From Augochlora pura (taxonomy: Eukaryota > Arthropoda > Insecta > Hymenoptera > Halictidae), in NCBI RefSeq assembly GCF_028453695.1, contig NC_135774.1, positions 19,468,001 through 19,532,000 on the forward strand: 64,000 nucleotides of DNA, given 5' to 3'. Shown here piece by piece: positions 60,779-64,000 of the stretch. The notes under the pieces were generated by a model. It was not told the DNA's origin and ran no database searches. It saw only the letters and a program-made list of their open reading frames with translations. The first letter of the stretch is position 1. Every line of letters starts with the position of its first letter. The translations under genes and the position numbers were made by a program.

Positions 60779-62569
60779 CAAAAATGTGTACATAGTTCGT
60801 AATGGATCTTATTTTAATTAAAAGAAAACTTATTCTGATTTGTGGTATGTCGATTTAAAGATGTAGTTTGGAAACCGACATTATTTTTCTACCAACCTAA
60901 TATATATCACCGCGAAATTCGATTATAATATAACTTTAGACAAGAGATGAATATTTTCCACAGCAAGGGTAACCAGCATCAGACCGAATCAGCAGACTTG
61001 TCTATAAATATTCTCGTAACTATTCGGTTCGATAATTACCCACGTCGATCGGATCAAACGCGATAGAAGCTCGAAGCGAGATAACAATTAAGCGTTGTTC
61101 TTCTATCCGCCGCTTGAAACAGTTAACAGTAGTTCTTGTTACTGACGAAAAACGTTCTAAAATTAGGACGAGAACGAGTATTAAGGCTATGAAACGATTT
61201 AATTAAGATCATCGCGGAAACGTAACTCGGCTGCTTGTCAGATGGAGGCACGAATGATTACCTTGAAAAGGATGTACGAGATATTATGTGGTCGGGAAGC
61301 GAAATTTATAATGGGTGCCCACGTCTCCGGAGATCCTCCAAATATCATTAAAGTTTCATTAAAATTAGAGCGAAACATTCCGCATGGTTCCCCAGAGAAT
61401 ACCGTTTCTTATCAGTAGACCCTTTAAATCAACTTTAATACCTCGCTCGCCAGTTAGTGCTGGGAAATATGCGTGCTTTAAATTCTTCGAAACTAAACTA
61501 TAGCACGCTGTAGTATAAATGGAGTGCATTATAAAGTCGAAAGTTTTTAAATAGTTATCGTTCTGAAATTGTTATGAAATATTAGCTACCGAATCGCCCG
61601 ATCATCTATATTTACTTTTTCCCGTATAATCTTCACGAGTGAGAGCAATCGCTGTGATTGCTGAAAGTCCTGTTACGACACGTAACAGCTGTAAATGCTG
61701 TGAAATGAAAAAATATCTAAACTTATCTGTCCGAAGCCATTGGCAAGCTTTGACCTTCTATGTACTCTATCGATTCGATCGGAACCGTCTCGAATGCCTG
61801 GAAGGAGTGTACACGCGATACACGGCCCCGGCTGATTCTTGCGCGAGTTAACACGGCTAATTCAGCGACAGGCGAAGAGACGACCCGGAATCGGTGTGAA
61901 ACAAGCGTATTTAAACGTAGCCACGAGGCTAATGTCGTAGGCACTTCTGCCGCCGAAATTAAGGGACATCGTGTGCCGCTTGGCGCCATACGACACCGTT
62001 CCGACGGGAAAATCGATATGCAAATCTACGTGCAAATCCTAGTAATCTTGCTCACCCGGTCCGCAGCTCTTGCAACGGCTGTGTGCTTTCCTACGTCTCC
62101 ACCCACCATTCTCCTTTCCTCCGCCATGCCGAACTCGCGCTAGTTCACCCTTCGTTCACGCATTCCTCTTACACTTTCTCTCTATCATCCTGTCCCGAAC
62201 GCTTTCGTTCCTTCCACGTCAACCGATCCTCCGTTTTCGGTAGTGAATTCTCACCTTCCTCCACGACGATCCTGCGATCCGGGGATGTGTCACGCGAACG
62301 AGTGCAAGGAGAGATGTGTGAAAGGTTATAAAGTAGGATTAAACCCGGTCTGAAGGATCGTGTTCGTTGGCCACGGCCGACGTCGGAGCTTTATCAAGGT
62401 GAGAAAGTCATCGACCTCTTCTGTGACCGTCAAGCGATCGGCCCTTGATCTTGTTCTTCGCGCGTCGCGTTTTACGCTCAGTTTTCAGGGAAACATTTCT
62501 CCAATTCTGCTGGCCGGTTTTGTTTAAATTGATATCGCAACGAGAATTCGTCGTATCAAAAATAATTGT

Positions 62570-62720
62570 TCGAATGAATTGTTTTTAATCGAATATTTTA
62601 TTCGATTAACAGTTTATTCATTACTCTCGTAACAAGTTATTCTATCTGTTAATTCGAGATCATTCTTTATTCGTTATTCGGATTTATTATTTGGATAGAC
62701 ATTGTAATATTTTTTGAATA
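62570..62720. repeat. Dispersed repeat, copy 2 (partner at 28293-28425)
   Basis: CGAATGAAT, TTTTTAAT, TTTATTCGA, TAACA and ATTGTAA blocks are shared with 28293-28425 in the same order with small gaps. Both copies lie inside mbl introns and are rich in ATTCG/CGAAT. Confidence 0.5.
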
Positions 62721-64000
62721 ATAATGTATATAATCGTCGACAGTTTTCTTACGCCTTTTTTTCTGTAAGAATACACGTGACGTAAATGGCATGTAGTTTG
62801 ACTTCCTTCAATTTTTATTCGAGCCGACTATTTTCCAAATTACCTACCAGTAAAAACTGCGATTTTGCTATGCAAAGTCGAATTGAAATAAAAACCATTA
62901 TACTGCTGTTAAGTTTTACGTAAATGAAAGATTTTTTATTTCTATTCATGCACCGACTGGAAGGAGTTAGATTTTTATTAAAATATTGCATGTCGTATAA
63001 GAAAATAGTACGAGACTTTAGATTGATTTCTTTCAGTCAACGTTAAATTAATAACACAGAGAGACTTGTTAATTGCGTAAATAAAAAGAAATCTGTCAAA
63101 TCAGATCACGCCACAGAACACGTCACAAAACGTTATCCATCATCGTCCTGCCTGATTCAATTGTACAAGCTAAGCAATAATTACATGTCGCGTTCACCGT
63201 AGCGTGATTCTACGTCGCGCATACATATAATTTTCATACACCTTCTACAATTTATTCACCAACTATGATGAACAGATCACAATCGTGTGACACGTTCTGC
63301 AGCATGAATTCACGTGTAATAGTGTTCGCGTTTCCATCAGTCGGTGACCGTGGAGCAATTAGTCAGTCGCAGGAATTAATTTTTACGCCGGTTTTGATTT
63401 CGGGGCTGACCAGCATGTTCACTTTGCCCGCTGTAAACCTAATCGGCTTAAGTTAACGGGAGAACAATACGGCACATTTTATCTCCATGGTTGCTGTTCG
63501 CAATACATACAAAATGCAATCAATACTTCCCTTTCACCTATTCTATTGCGTTTCGACCGTAGTAAAGACACGAAGGCATAGCGTCAACTGAGACGGATTA
63601 ATCGAAAATAGCGTAGACGAACGGAATCAAATTTTAATAGTAAGTAGGGTGAGAACAAATCCAAACCAGCTGTGAAATACGTAAAAAAGTATTGCATAAC
63701 TATTATTGTTAACGTACGAAATATTATCCAAGATACCAAATTTGCATCTTTTGTATTAACCTGTCCGATGAACGAACATTCAAGCTACATGTTATGTTAA
63801 AATTGTCGTTGTTTAATTCAAAGAACGGTTTGAATTTTAATCACAGCATTTCGTAATAGTTACAGCTTCTTTTAAATTGAAGAGATACAAATTTTAATAA
63901 GAAATAAATAAATAAAAGGATGTTCATTAATTGGAATTAAATTATACGTATATACGGAATAAGATGTACACTCCTGATGTCGTCGCTACGTCGACATTTG

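Larger units (their letters stand above)
59760..60900 (+). mobile_element. Defective mariner element with an internal deletion and a nested MITE
   Basis: The terminal inverted repeats begin TTAGTTTGGTAAGAAATTAA and (reverse complement of the right end) TTAGGTTGGTAGAAAAATAA, continuing into a shared ATGTCGGTTT block, with TA on both sides (59758-59759; 60901-60902). The transposase frame starts at 59912 and shows the mariner helix-turn-helix region (GHKAA, AFGEDVINEPTVQGWFKKF, then DEDGRGRPS and LDVSHPTVTDHLRQLGK). In-frame stops occur at 60056 and 60167. After KNRR the frame jumps to RPHVAQLTLQKLNELGY, so the first catalytic aspartate region and most of the second are deleted; SPDLSPTDYHFF with the third remains. 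The C-terminus continues at 60642 (KHLHHYLQGN to FYATGINKL). The copy is inactive. Length is 1141 bp, 906 bp without the nested insert. Confidence 0.9.
56060..64000 (-). other. mbl: Large mbl intron upstream of the ZnF2 exon, cut by the window edge
   Basis: At least 7.9 kb without a recognisable mbl exon; I looked for sequence coding ACYDSIK and the ZnF1 block (CREF and CKFAHPP) on the minus strand and did not see it. It holds two clear DNA transposon insertions (56516-56969; 59760-60900), a repeat end at 58804-58850 and a dispersed repeat at 62570-62720. GC-richer frames at 61640-62330 show no domain. Confidence 0.65.

Noticed and set aside
61639..62331. Overlapping plus-strand frames in a GC-richer patch
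   Set aside because: Composition effect; no start context, splice sites or recognisable domain.

Overview
The window is nuclear DNA of an animal, almost certainly an insect and most likely a bee or other hymenopteran. It is AT-rich but still rich in CpG, carries many (TA)n and (GA)n microsatellites, and holds exons with GT-AG splice sites spread over tens of kilobases. Nothing bacterial is present: no operons, CRISPR arrays, ribosome binding sites or credible tRNA/rRNA genes.

Most of the window (about 15.8 kb to the right edge) is one minus-strand gene, muscleblind (mbl), an MBNL-family CCCH zinc-finger regulator of alternative splicing. In transcript order I place these exons: 56059-55889 (end of zinc finger 2 and linker), an optional 54681-54601, 51822-51637 (linker), 34643-34425 (the complete second finger pair, ZnF3/4), an optional 27352-27173, 24620-24459 (basic KKR motif), a 42-nt microexon 17904-17863, and a long last exon 17334-15838 with a polyglutamine tract and the stop codon. 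The six firm exons give 758 codons before the stop. The start codon, ZnF1 and the first cysteine of ZnF2 lie beyond the right edge. All full exons are phase 0-0, so any can be skipped or included without a frameshift. The ZnF3/4 exon is flanked by a YGCY-rich 3' splice region, a canonical G-quadruplex motif and a long CU repeat, which suggests regulated splicing.

Downstream of mbl (1-15.8 kb) are the probable 3' UTR, low-complexity DNA, a set of plus-strand coding-like fragments (about 5.5-6.5 kb) that may be a decayed or undescribed gene, and a minus-strand exon at 3584-3492 that looks like a signal-peptide first exon of another gene running off the left edge.

The mbl introns carry several DNA transposon remnants: an internally deleted mariner (59760-60900) with a 235-bp TTAA-flanked piggyBac-type MITE inserted in it; other TTAA MITEs at 56516-56969, 25911-26003 and possibly 47614-47819; a Tc1-like element at 30192-30888; TIR elements at 49639-50146 and 31659-32003; and two dispersed repeat families. 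Exon borders were read from splice motifs, reading frame and recalled family similarity only; no alignment, RNA or database search was possible.
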